Positions 39,033-49,934 are shown, counted from the stretch's first letter. The stretch is 64,000 nt of DNA from Pisolithus tinctorius (GCA_024663395.1 JANFAH010000002.1:2480001-2544000), one strand, 5' to 3'. Program-made: numbers and translations. Notes: a model not told the origin generated them from the letters alone.

Positions 39033-42000
39033 ATGGGAACTCTGCATTGACGCCAGATGTTCCCCAAGCTAAGGACAGTCTAGTTTCTGTTGCACCTGTA
39101 CTTGTAACGTCTACACCAGAACGTACTATGCAGATCCCCGTTTCCCTTTACACATCAGAGACCACTCAGAAAGTCGTCAACACCACCGCTCTAGTTGACT
39201 CCGGAGCAGAAATTTCCTGCATCAACTGGGGTTTTGTGCGAAAGCACCGAATCCCCACTCAACGCCTTGCCAAACCCATCCTCGCAAAAAACACCGATGG
39301 AACCCAGAACTCGAAAGGAAGAATATTGTTTTCCACCACCCTCTACTTCAAGATTAAAGGACTCGTTCACCAGTCCTTCTTTCATGTCATCAATTGTGGA
39401 ACGGAAAATGTCATTCTGGGTCTTCCCTGGCTGCAAGAAAACAACCCAGTCGTTGACTGGAGGATGGGCACCCTGTCTATCGATGAAAGAACTGATAGAC
39501 CCAAAGAGTTTAGACGCAACATCTCTTCCATTGCCGTCAAAGAACCAACTGTGAACCTTGTGTCCCCTGTAGAAAAGAAAGGGATAAACAAGTTCATGGA
39601 TTACAAAGAACCAGAGGACGAAACCATCCGAGCACACTTTGTGATGTCGGTTGGAAAACTTGTTGAAGAAGCAAAGAAGATTAATCCCAACAATAGTCTT
39701 CTTCGAAAAATCACCACAGCTACGGAACTAGCCCAAGAAGAACACAAGAAGAAACTGAAGGCCGTCCTCCCTGAGGACTACAAAGACTATGCCTCGGTCT
39801 TCGAGAAACCATCCGATGGGGTTTTACCTCCATCACAACCATACAACCATGCCATAAACCTTGTCGAGGACTTCGTCCCCAAGGTGGCCAAGGCATACCC
39901 TCTCTCTCCCTCTGAACGAGAGTCCGCAGAAAGGTTTATCAAAGAAAACCTTCGAGAAGGAAAGATCCGCCCCTCGAAGTCTCCTCAAGCCGCCCCTTTC
40001 TTCTTCGTAGGAAAGAAAGATGGCTCCCTATGACCCTGCCAAGACTACAGGTACCTGAACAAAAATACAGTGAAGGATGCATATCCCCTTCCCCTCATTT
40101 CGGACCTTGTAGACAAACTGAAGGGAGCCTCCGTCTTCACCAAAATGGACGTCAGATCGGGCTACAATAACGTCCGGATCAAAGAAGGAGACCAGTGGAA
40201 GGCAGCATTCATCACGCACAAAGGACTCTTCAAACCAACCATTATGTTCTTTGGGTTATGCAATTCCCCTGCCACCTTTCAACGATTCATGAACAACTCT
40301 TTCAGAGACATGATTGCTGAAGGATGGTTGGTCATCTACATGGATGATCTCCTGATCTTCTCCAATGACCTCGAAGAACACAAACGACGAACCCGCCAAG
40401 TTCTTGAAAGAATGAGGGAACTCTCCCTTCCCTTGAAACTGGAAAAATGTCACTTTGATCTGACCGAGGTAGAATACCTTGGAATGATCATCAAGGAAAA
40501 CACCGTCGCCATGGACCCAGTTAAAGTCCAAGGCATTGCCGAATGGCCTGTCCCAAAGAAGGTCAAAGACGTACGATCCTTTTTAGGATTCGCAAACTTC
40601 TATAGGAGATTCGTACCCTACTACTCCAATATCGCCCGACCACTCATCGACTTAACAAAGAAAACCGTCGCTTGGGAATGGTCCAAGAAATGCCAAACTG
40701 CCTTTGAACTCCTGAAAAGGATATTCATGGCACAACCCACCCTCCGAATGCCAGATGTTTCACGACCATTCGCAATCTCTACCGATGCATCCAAGTATGC
40801 GACAGGAGGTATCCTCCTCCAGGAAGACTCAAACGGACAGTGGCAACCTTGTGCCTTCATCTCTCAGTCATTCAATCCTGCAGAAAGAAATTACGACATA
40901 TTTGACAGAGAGTTACTAGGGGTCATACGAGGTTTAAAGACGTGGAGACACTACCTCCATGGGTCACCATTCCCTGTCAGGGTCTTCACAGACCATAAAA
41001 ATTTGACATACTTCAAAGCCCCACAGAACCTAAATCATCGACAGGCCCGTTGGCTCCTCAATCTCGCAGACTTCGATCTGCAACTTGAACACGTCCCAGG
41101 AAAAGACCTGGCTGCACCTGACGCACTTTCCCGCCGACCCGACCACATCCCTGATGATGACGAGGATAACAAAGGAGTTACCCTCCTCCCACAAACTCTG
41201 TTTGTCAACCTTATTGACACTAACCTCACTCAGAAGGTCGCGTCATCCTCCATGAAGGACCCCGTGGTCCAAACGGCACTCTGTGCCATTGAAAACGTCG
41301 ACATGCCACTCCCGTTTAAATCCCATCTCTCTGACTGGAGATTTGACAATGGAGTGTTACTTTACAAAGACCGGGTATATATCCCCAACGACCCTATCCT
41401 CCATCGGACCGTCGTGTCCAACCACCATGACCACCCCTCCGCCAGCCACCCCGGTGTCCTAAAGACCCGACAACTCGTCTCTTCTGAGTTTTGGTGGCCT
41501 GGACTTGCGTCCTTTGTCCGAAAGTATGTTGAAGGCTGCGCCACTTGCCAGCAAAATAAAGTAAACACCCACCCGACGACACCTCCCCTTATGCCCATCC
41601 CCTCCACCTCGACCCACCCTTTCCAACAGATCTCTTGCGATCTGGTTACTGACTTGCCCGTTTCAAACAGCTGTGATTCCCTTTTGGTCATGGTAGACCA
41701 TGGGCTTACAAAGGGGGTAATTCTGACGCCAACGAAGAAAACCGCCTCCGCTGCTGACATCGCAGCGTTATTTTTCAAAAAGGTCTACTCCCGCTTTGGG
41801 TTGTACGACAAAATCATATCCAACCGAGGCCCTCAGTTCACCTCTGCATTTGCCAAAGAACTCGCTTCCCTTCTGGCATACTCCCTCACCTTATCAATGG
41901 CGTATCACCCACAAACTGATGGAGAAACTGAACATGTAAACCAGGAAGTGGAGACATATCTCCGCATTTTCTGCCAAAACGACCCCACCTTGTGGGTGGA

Positions 42001-42802
42001 CAACCTCCCTATGGCAGAATTCGCGCATAACCACTGCCCCCATTCCGTCACCCATCAGTCTCCATTCTACCTCATGTATGGATATGAACCAAAACTGCTT
42101 CCCTCCCTGATCACGGAAACTCACCTTCCTGCCGCTGAGTCTAGACTCGAGGAACTCCAAAAAGCTAGAGAAGAAGCCCTTGCAGCCCACAACCTAGCCA
42201 GAAAAACCATGAAAGACTGCTCGTCACGACCCTTCACCCCATTCCAGAAAGGTGATAAGGTCTGGCTAGAGGCACGCAATTTGAAATGTTCCTACGAAAA
42301 TAGGAAGCTTGCACCAAAAAGAGAAGGACCCTTCATAATCTCTGACGTCCTATCTCCAATCACTTACCGCCTCACAATCCCTGCACGATGGAAGATCCAC
42401 AACGTCTTCCATGCTTCCCTCTTATCGCCCTATCGCGAAAATGACGTTCATGGACCAAACTTCCCGGCTCCACCACCTGACCTTATCAACGAGGAGGAGG
42501 AATACGAAATTGAGGCGATAGTCGGCCATAAAAGGTCCGGCCATGGACACGCCTTTTTAATCAAATGGAAGGGCTACCCTTCTTCTGAAAACTCGTGGCA
42601 GAAAGAGTCACACCTTGAACACGCAGACGATATGCTCTCCGCTTATAAGAAACAGTTCCCAAAAGACTTTCCTCCCCAGAAACAACCCACTCGATGTTCC
42701 ACTCGTACTATCAGAAACGTTGTTCTCGAAATGCCTCCTCATCGCTACACCTACCCCTGTGAACCCTCCCGTCGCCACACGCCGTTCGCTCATCGTCAAT
42801 GA
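39029..42802 (+). pseudogene. pol: T3 Pol with chromodomain, inactivated
   Basis: One frame apart from TGA 40031-40033, where GSL-stop-PCQDYRYLN interrupts the RT motif normally read as LRPCQDYR. Protease: ALVDSGAEISCIN and ENVILGLPWL. RT: FTKMDVRSGYNNVRI, LCNSPATFQRFMN, YMDDLLIFS. RNase H: AISTDASKYATGGILLQ, FDRELLGVIRGL. Integrase finger: HHDHPSASHPG ... CATCQQNK. The first catalytic D is in SCDLVTDLP. The second reads SNRGPQF, where Asp has become Asn by a CpG to CpA change at 41822. The Glu is in TDGETEHVNQ. A chromodomain ends Pol (YEIEAIVGHKR, FLIKWKGYPSSENSW), as in chromoviruses that target heterochromatin. Confidence 0.93.
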
Positions 42803-43735
42803 CAGCCAGCTTGCGATCAGATGATCGCCTCTTATAGACTCTTCATCGCTGACCCCGCCGTTATCGGCACCGTCTATCATGAATTAGATGAGAACTCCCC
42901 TCTCGACCTCGTCTATCATGCCACCATCCAAGCCCTTCGGCTTGAGGAACTTTCCAGATACATAAATACTCAGAACCCTTTCCTGTCCCCTGCCCATACC
43001 ATCCTGGGTGAAGTCGCCCTCCAGCAGGTCCCCCTGCTTCTCAAACTTTTTGACGTTCTCGGAGGCGCAGACCTCATCCATAATGTCTGACAATATCCAA
43101 CATTGATCGCACCTCCCCCTCCTGGGTCTAGAAGACCCTCGACTGCAACCTCTCCCCTGGTTTCCTCTGTGTCATCATCCCCTCCAACAACGTCGTCATC
43201 AGCTTCCTCCCGATCTTCACGCTCTCTCCGAAGAGCTGACAGACCCCACGCTTGTTGTTTATCAGGCCCTAACCCCTGACCTTGCGAGTCCCACGACTCC
43301 CCATCTGAAGTAGACCCTGAGACTGCCTTTGGCGTCTCCTGTGCAGAACTTGACTACATGTTAAACATCGTCGAAACCCTCGCACAGCTACCACCGACCC
43401 CTGTGCTGAACGCCATGACAGAAATTGACAGACCCCTTACTCCGTCCGACCCACGCTATCGCCAAACGTGTTATGTTTGCCGCCGTCTTGGCCATATTCG
43501 TATTAATTGCGGACTTTACGAATGCCCTCTTTGCCGCACCACTCACCCTGGACATACTCAGGCCCAGTGTCCTTCTCTGGCCCCTCATAGGCCTTTACAA
43601 GAAAGAATCACCACTCCAGGAGTGGTAGATGATCGTACCCTCGTCGGGAGCGAGGATAATGATTTATATGATAACGACTTTGATTTTGATGACTCCGCCA
43701 TCAGCAACATGACCGGAGAGCCTTATGGAGAATAG
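42803..43735 (+). pseudogene. T3 accessory ORF with double zinc knuckle
   Basis: This continues in the pol frame. It reads IASYRLFIADPAVIGTVYHE, a helical stretch, a Ser/Thr-rich part, then two CCHC-like clusters (CYVCRRLGHIRINC; CPLCRTTHPGHTQAQC) and an acidic tail. It stops at TAG 43733-43735. TGA at 43088-43090 and 43277-43279 interrupt it; CGA to TGA would restore both. TGA 42800-42802 before it could be the true Pol stop. From memory similar zinc-knuckle frames follow pol in other mushroom chromoviruses; role unknown, perhaps RNA binding. Confidence 0.65.
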
Positions 43736-43759
43736 TTGAAGTCGGGGACTTCAACGCTT

Positions 43760-43772
43760 AGAAAGGGGGTAA
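43760..43772 (+). other. T3 polypurine tract
   Basis: AGAAAGGGGGTAA directly precedes the 3' LTR, as expected for plus-strand priming. Confidence 0.75.
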
Positions 43773-44224
43773 TGTTACGTTTCACCCCTAACTTTTCCCT
43801 TTTCACTGTATGTTCACCTCGTTGTTGATCCGTTGGACTCTGTTTCCTTTTCAAGCCGTCTTCTCTCTGTTCCGACAGCTCTTTATCTCCTCCACTAGCG
43901 TTATTCGCTTGTTACATGCTTAGGACATGTGTCATCATTGTTCAACCAATGGCGTAGTTACCTCGTTACATGCGGATGCCTCATGGTCCGTCTCCCTGTA
44001 GTATTTAGACTGCCGGCTCAAGTCCTGGAACTCCAGACTTGAGCTGCTCAATCATATGCAGCGTTCCTCAGAACTTCACCCTCAGTGTCCCTAACCCAGA
44101 CAACTCTTACCGGCGTTGCCCCAAATCCTCTGTCGTTTACAGAGGTTACTGCAGCCATTGCTCAGTAGAAACCTTAGTCTGCATCTGAGCTCAACCTATG
44201 TCTTGACTTCGGTCGAGCGTAACA
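43773..44224 (+). repeat. T3 3' LTR
   Basis: 452 bp. The same length as the 5' copy, with no indels. Confidence 0.97.
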
Positions 44225-44819
44225 CCATCAACCTAAGGATGCAATAGCCAATTTTCAATACTATGCAAACTCTGAGTTGCCACACGACGTTCGTGAAAAT
44301 ATACAGGCATCCACTACATTGGAACTGATGCTCATTGCAGCATGTTGGGCAACAGTGATTACACATCACTATCAGACTAGGGGGCTTCGGGGTGGGCAAA
44401 TTCCTGAAGAGGCAAGTCAGCGTTTCAATAGAGGGAATGTTGCACTTTTACCTCAGGATCCGACGTCGTTGTCAAATGTGCTTCCTCCGTCACCAAGTGA
44501 TATGCGTGGGGTGGTGTGCATGGTATTTGCAGGGGCGGCCTTTCATCCAAGTGTGGAGGCTTTGCGGAAATTCCCCCCGGTTCTTGTTAGCAGGTCTAGA
44601 GTGAAATCTGTGATTGAGTGGTTGATTTCTAACAATGAGTGGTATGCGGAAAGTGGGATCACATTCAGTGCAGAGAATTTGGCAGCACTGGTCGTGGGTG
44701 GGGAGGACACAGGTGTCTTGCAGGGGATTGAAATCACCCACCTTCGTGGTGGACATGTCTGTGGCTCCATCTCATTATGTGTCCCTCCCATCCTTCACAT
44801 CATCAATGACAACTCGTAA
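44225..44819 (+). pseudogene. Helitron-type protein remnant, part after T3
   Basis: This continues from 37378. QPKDAIANFQYYANSELP opens it, then TTLELMLIAACWATVITHH, RGNVALLPQDPTSLSNVLPP, SRVKSVIEWLISNNEWYAES and TFSAENLAALV. These match, from memory, the segment before the Helitron N-terminal domain in mushroom transposons. The frame stops at TAA 44817-44819 without Rep or helicase motifs, so the gene is truncated as well as interrupted. Confidence 0.65.
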
Positions 44820-44935
44820 GCCACATTCAAACCGACCTTATCAGAATGTCTCATGCCTCTCCCCAGCTATGAAATCTATCACCCAACGTAATCCTTCTCA
44901 TAGTCAACATATCCGAACAAGAACCGATAGAACAT

Positions 44936-45117
44936 TTTTACTGTCTATTCCGGGACATATTCTGTAGAACCTGGACGATGGAACGTATTTTACATTTTTT
45001 CTGTCTATTCAGGACCTGGACAATGCATTTTTACTGTCTATTCCGGGGCATATTCTGTCTTTTACTGTCTATTCCGGGACATACTCTGTAAAATCTGGAC
45101 GATGCAACCTATTTTCT
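44936..45117 (+). repeat. Tandem imperfect repeat, about 4 units
   Basis: The unit TTTTACTGTCTATTCC, followed by GGGACATATTCTGT and CTGGACGATG, occurs near 44936, 44998 (shortened), 45024 and 45060. Units vary from about 30 to 60 bp. Confidence 0.75.
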
Positions 45118-45151
45118 GTAGAGATATAAGTTTCCTATGATCCGTACTAGA

Positions 45152-45488
45152 CACTGCAAGCATTTCACAATTTTTCATGACCAAACACATTGAAAAAAAT
45201 TGAAGGAAAAGATACCATGTTTTTATGGATGTTTTTACAGACAAAATCCAAAAATAATATTTCATTTTCTTTGCCTTCTCCACCAGCAAACATGAATTGA
45301 TGGTAATACCCATTAGACTAGAAGCTAATGGTCATTACAATCAATTAATGTTTACAGGAAGGACATGCAGAGAAAATAAAACATTACTCTTGGATGTTTT
45401 GTGTGAAAACATGCCAAATAACATGGTATCTCTTCTTTCAATTTTTTCAGCATGTTTTGTCATGAAAAATTGTGAAATGCTTGCAGTG
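45152..45488. mobile_element. Foldback / MITE-like element
   Basis: Two arms of about 165 bp (45152-45316 and 45325-45488) form a near-perfect inverted repeat around an 8-bp loop ACTAGAAG. The outer ends are CACTGCAAGC and its complement. A possible 3-bp duplication AGA flanks it (45149-45151 and 45489-45491). No coding capacity is evident. A transcript would form a long hairpin. Confidence 0.85.
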
Positions 45489-45491
45489 AGA

Positions 45492-46047
45492 ATTGTTTTC
45501 TGGAAATTACCAGCCCACCCAGATCACGTGTCCTGCCCCATGCGTCCAGGGGCACGCGGAGGGCTAATATTATGAATTTGGGGCTGGAGTGACCCTGTAA
45601 AACAAGGTGATTGGCAGAAGCCGATCCTGGAACCTGTTTGCTATATATGGAACCACGGTGGCCGACCGCTGGTGTACTTGGTGATAAGTGAGCGCCTCCA
45701 CAGTTCTTCAATCTGTGTGACTTGCTCGAGCAGCAAAGCCGAATTTTCCAACTAACTTGCTTCGCGCCTATTGGTAAGTCCCTATCGGCCCATCGCTGCG
45801 TTTGTGCACTGACGGCCATATAATGTTGTCGTTATCCACACCTGTTCAGGCTCGACTTCTGCGCTGTGTAATTAGCCTCCCCGATTTCAGTAGCATCCTG
45901 ACATTCAAGATCGCTCGCCTAGTTTCTTTGTCGTTTCCAAGGGTAACGTAGGGTTCAACTGTTCCTGTCTTATTGCAACTGATCATGAACCTCGTGTGAA
46001 GGTAGAAACATTTCGCCGTGTATATCATCCCGGTGTAACGGTATTCA
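45492..46047. other. 5' flank of copy C
   Basis: Patchy similarity to the regions before A (18100-18638) and B (25040-25526), including CTCCACAG(T/C)TCTTC(A/G)AT and the TCCCGGTGTAACGGTATTC stretch just before the ATG, shared with B. Confidence 0.6.
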
Positions 46048-49000
46048 ATGGCTTCAACCGACGACGTATCCCGCAAACGAGAAAAGTTGGAGCGTTATCC
46101 TCCAGGGCATGATGACCGCGACGTTTTCCTCTTCAACCTGGCGGACGCCCTCTACGAGAGATATCTCAACGATGGGGAAATCGACGACTTAAACGAGGCA
46201 GTCACGTTATACCGCGCCGCTTTGGAACTCCGACCCGTCGAAAACGATACATATCGTCGGTCCACGTCACTCAACGATCTTGCTCGCTGTCTTTCAGTTA
46301 GATATGACTATCAGGGGGCAGTCGACGACTTGGAAGAGGCCATTACGCTTGCACGTGGAGCACTAGAGCTCCGTCCGCCAGGGCATCTCCATCGTAATGT
46401 AACTCTCTGCAATCTTGCTGACGCCCTCCGGAAGAGGTTCCAGAAACAAGCTGTCATGCATGATTTGGATGAAGCGATCGAGCTACATCGTGCAGCTTTG
46501 GAATTACTTCCCTCTGGACATCATTATCGATCAGCATCGCTCCATCAGCTTGCTTTCTGTCTCTCAAATAGATATGAAAATCGAGGGGGAGTTGATGACT
46601 TAGACGAAGTCGTGACACTCAGACGTGCAGAACTAGAGCTCTGTCCACGAGGGCATCCTGTTCATGGCGAGTCTCTTCATAATCTTGCTTGTGACCTCAG
46701 GAGGAGGTTCGCGAAAATGGCTGCGATCCGTGACTTGGAGGAATCGATTGTACTGCTCCGTCCAGCTTTGGAATTGCGTCCCTCTGGACATCCTCAGCGG
46801 TTCTCAACACTCCATGAACTTGCTCTCTGCCTGTCGAATAGATATGACAAGCTGGGGACCGTCGATGACTTGGAAGAAGCTATCATGCGTGGACGTGCAG
46901 CACTAGACCTCCGGCCACCAGGGCATGCCAATCGTGACAAGCCTCTCCACCATCTCGCTTGCGACCTCAGAAAGAGGTTCATAAAACAGGCTGCTATACG
47001 CGACTTGGAGGAAGCAATTGAGTTGCATCGTGCAGCTTCGGAACTACGCTCCTCTGGACATCCTGATCGGTCTTCGACCCTCCATGAACTTGCTTTCTGT
47101 CTGTCAAAGAGATATGTCACACTGGGGGGAGTCGATGATCTGCATGAAGCTATAAAGCTTGGACGTGCAGCACTAGAATTCCGTCCATCAGGGCATGCCA
47201 ATCGTAGCGAATCTCTCCATAATCTCGCTTGCGACCTCAGGAGGAGATTTGCGGAACAGGCTGCGATCTCCGGCTTGCAGGAGGCGATTGAACTGCTCCG
47301 TCCCGCTCTGGAATTACGTCCCACTGGACATCCCGATCGGTCCTCGACGCTTTATGAACTTGCGTTTTGTCTGTCAAATAGACATGATAAGCAAGGGTTA
47401 ATCGATGATTTAGAAGAAGCCATCACGCTCGGACGTGCGGCACTAGAGCTCTGTCCGATAGGGCATCCTGATCGTGGCGCGGTTCTTTATATCCTTGCAT
47501 GCAACTTGTGGAAGAAGTTTCAGAAACAGGCTGATATGCCTGAGTTGCACAGGGCGGATTTCCCTGATCAGGCCGTGTCGATGATCTGTCCATCGAGCAG
47601 GGCTGATGTCGCCTCCTCCCTTTTCGAGCTCTCACTACACCTCTGGGACCAGTTTCAGAAGCAGGCCACGATGACTGACTTAGACGATGCCATTTGTCTT
47701 GCAACGTACGCTTTGGAGCTTCGATTGCCTCATGAAGATGTTTCTATTACAAGATGGGTTCAGAGGCTAGCCCAGGGGGCAAACCCGGACGAACCCGTCA
47801 TGCTTGTTCAAGTGGCAGACAATTTATGCGTTCTTGTGAATTGCCATAGGGCCAGATTCCAAACTCAGCACACAATCGCCGACTTGAACGAGGCCATCAC
47901 CTTATACCAACATATGCTGCAACTCCGCCCGACTGGGCACCCCAATCGCGCTTCGTCCCTCCATGACCTTGCCCAGTGTCTAGCAGAACGGTTTCGCCAG
48001 CAAACCGCAGCAGCCGATTTGGACCGTGCCATTGCACTTGAGCAAGAAGCCCTAGAGTTACTTATACGTGGAGATCCGGGCTATGACATGTCTCGGCGTT
48101 GTCTCACGGCCTACATCCAAATGAAGATCAACTCACAAGTTGCCATGACTTCTCCGGATCCTTCAGGCGTCACCCACTTTGACATCGAGCAAGTCATTCG
48201 TAATGTTGCATTTGAAACCCTTAGAACTGCACCAACCAGGCTGCTCCATACGCCCACTGGCATCCTGTGTAGCCGGGATGCGCAGGTGTCGCATTTTATG
48301 CGCAGTCAACAGTGCAAACGATTGATGTCGCTGTGCACAACATGCGATCGAGCTCAGCAAATGGGACTCATCCAAGCAAGTGTCTCCAGATACTTCCTAT
48401 ACATCACGCTTTCTCACCGCTGGGGTGAAGGCGAGCCATTATTACGCGACATCGAGGGGCGCGTGATATATGATATGCCAGTGAGAGGGGGCTTTAGAAA
48501 GCTCCAAGCCTTCTGTGCTGTTGCTTGCGAGCTGGATTACTTATGGGCCTGGAGCGACACGTGCTGCATCGACAAACACAGCAGTGCCGAGGTGCAAGAA
48601 ACGATTGGATCAATGTTTGTGTGGTATCGAAAATCTGCGTTGACCATTGTATACCTTTCTGACATTTCCGATACCGGTTCGCTCGGGACCAGCGAATGGT
48701 TCAGGCGTGGGTGGACCCTCCAAGAACTACTGGCTCCCCGAACGGTACTATTCTACACCCAAAATTGGTCACTTTACAAGAATCTAACGTCCTCGAATCA
48801 TAAAATGGATGCCGCTGTGTTGGAAGAGCTGGAAAGAACAACTAGAATAGAGTCCCGGTTCCTCACTAACTTTTCTCCGGGCATGGATGATGCACGTTCC
48901 AGACTCCAATGGGCCTCACTGCGTCGTACCACCCGGCCTGAGGATATCGCCTACTCACTTTTTGGGATCTTTAATCTTCACCTACCCGTTCTGTATGGTG

Positions 49001-49776
49001 AATCTGCTGAGGACTCGCTTGGCCGTCTCCTAACGGAAATCATATCGCGGTCGGGGGATATCTCGGTTCTAGATTGGGTCGGGGAGGCATCATCATTTCA
49101 CAGTTGTTTCCCTGCTCACATTACATCGTATGAAACGCTACCATCGCCTCGACCCCCACCTAACGCAGAAGAACAGACATCGACAAGAAGTCAGAAACTC
49201 TCATCGTTCAAAGAACTGCGTAACCTCACTACGTCGTTCCTCCTCCAGTTTCCCAGTCGTTCTCTGATACCATCAAGCATTACCCCGGGACTTCGGATGC
49301 GAAGTCCAGATTCGTACGCGCCAAGTGACGTATACGATTTCCACTCGTTGAACAGAGTACCTCTTCCGCGATTTCTCAATCGTTGCCTTATACTGCCATG
49401 CATCGCCCACCGTGTCACAGCGGTTCAATTGACGGGCGAAGATCCATCGGGACCGAGTTACAGGTACAAAATCCAGGCATACGGTCTGAGGCCATTGCAG
49501 ATTGCCCTGCCAGACAGGCTAGAAAATGCAACGATCTCACAAGGTGCTCTGCAGCTCGTTCGCCCTTGGCACTCCAAGGGTCAATCTGCCGTATTAGACG
49601 CCGCGAGTGAAGAGCAGTTACTTCTTACACTTGAGAGGCCATTTAATGCTCTTCTGTTGACCGAACTACCTCACTCCCAGCACAAACGGATTGCGTCTTC
49701 TACCCTCATTACTGCCCAGCCCATCAACCGTGCCAGCATTCTGAAATGCAAAGCTAGGATATTCAGCATTGTGTAG
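46048..49776 (+). CDS. TPR-HET protein, copy C (intact)
   Basis: A single-exon gene of 1242 codons, start MASTDDVSRKREKLERYP. About 14 TPR-like units span residues 28-700. The unit core is LHxLAxxLxxRF/Y ... DLEEAIxLxRxALELxPxGHPxRS, and units alternate between LALCLSNRYDK and LACDLRKRF types. The linker has PTRLLHTPTGILC; the HET domain begins near residue 784 with YITLSHRWG, then WAWSDTCCIDK (about 833) and RGWTLQELLAP (about 885). The C-terminus (CIAHRVTAVQL, RPFNALLL, KCKARIFSIV) is shared by all copies. No nucleotide-binding domain, transmembrane segment or CHAT domain is seen. The likely role is recognition coupled to HET-driven growth arrest or cell death (inference from HET biology). 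Confidence 0.93.
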   Translation: MASTDDVSRKREKLERYPPGHDDRDVFLFNLADALYERYLNDGEIDDLNEAVTLYRAALELRPVENDTYRRSTSLNDLARCLSVRYDYQGAVDDLEEAITLARGALELRPPGHLHRNVTLCNLADALRKRFQKQAVMHDLDEAIELHRAALELLPSGHHYRSASLHQLAFCLSNRYENRGGVDDLDEVVTLRRAELELCPRGHPVHGESLHNLACDLRRRFAKMAAIRDLEESIVLLRPALELRPSGHPQRFSTLHELALCLSNRYDKLGTVDDLEEAIMRGRAALDLRPPGHANRDKPLHHLACDLRKRFIKQAAIRDLEEAIELHRAASELRSSGHPDRSSTLHELAFCLSKRYVTLGGVDDLHEAIKLGRAALEFRPSGHANRSESLHNLACDLRRRFAEQAAISGLQEAIELLRPALELRPTGHPDRSSTLYELAFCLSNRHDKQGLIDDLEEAITLGRAALELCPIGHPDRGAVLYILACNLWKKFQKQADMPELHRADFPDQAVSMICPSSRADVASSLFELSLHLWDQFQKQATMTDLDDAICLATYALELRLPHEDVSITRWVQRLAQGANPDEPVMLVQVADNLCVLVNCHRARFQTQHTIADLNEAITLYQHMLQLRPTGHPNRASSLHDLAQCLAERFRQQTAAADLDRAIALEQEALELLIRGDPGYDMSRRCLTAYIQMKINSQVAMTSPDPSGVTHFDIEQVIRNVAFETLRTAPTRLLHTPTGILCSRDAQVSHFMRSQQCKRLMSLCTTCDRAQQMGLIQASVSRYFLYITLSHRWGEGEPLLRDIEGRVIYDMPVRGGFRKLQAFCAVACELDYLWAWSDTCCIDKHSSAEVQETIGSMFVWYRKSALTIVYLSDISDTGSLGTSEWFRRGWTLQELLAPRTVLFYTQNWSLYKNLTSSNHKMDAAVLEELERTTRIESRFLTNFSPGMDDARSRLQWASLRRTTRPEDIAYSLFGIFNLHLPVLYGESAEDSLGRLLTEIISRSGDISVLDWVGEASSFHSCFPAHITSYETLPSPRPPPNAEEQTSTRSQKLSSFKELRNLTTSFLLQFPSRSLIPSSITPGLRMRSPDSYAPSDVYDFHSLNRVPLPRFLNRCLILPCIAHRVTAVQLTGEDPSGPSYRYKIQAYGLRPLQIALPDRLENATISQGALQLVRPWHSKGQSAVLDAASEEQLLLTLERPFNALLLTELPHSQHKRIASSTLITAQPINRASILKCKARIFSIV

Positions 49777-49934
49777 ATAGCCACGGCGTTATGATATAGG
49801 TTGATATCGACACCCACTTTGGTCCGTATTGGAATGCTTATGTCCCCTCTTCCTGTATGTCCTGCTACGTACTTCCTCCCTGCTTCGTCTCGTCATACTT
49901 CTTTGGAATACATGTTCAGTGAGATTGTTCTCCC

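Larger units (their letters stand above)
37379..44224 (+). mobile_element. T3: Ty3 chromovirus (Tf1/sushi-like), decayed
   Basis: A 6,846-bp element with 452-bp LTRs, TG...CA ends and a 5-bp duplication CCATC (37374-37378 and 44225-44229). It carries gag, protease-RT-RNase H-integrase, a C-terminal chromodomain, a downstream zinc-knuckle ORF and a polypurine tract. The LTRs differ at 18 of 452 positions, all CpG transitions. Several in-frame TGA codons and a lost integrase catalytic Asp make this copy inactive. It lies inside a Helitron-type gene. Confidence 0.96.

Noticed and set aside
390..44224. Classic RIP with TpCpG preference
   Set aside because: The base before the mutated CpG varies freely among the 22 LTR differences, so CpG methylation decay explains them better.
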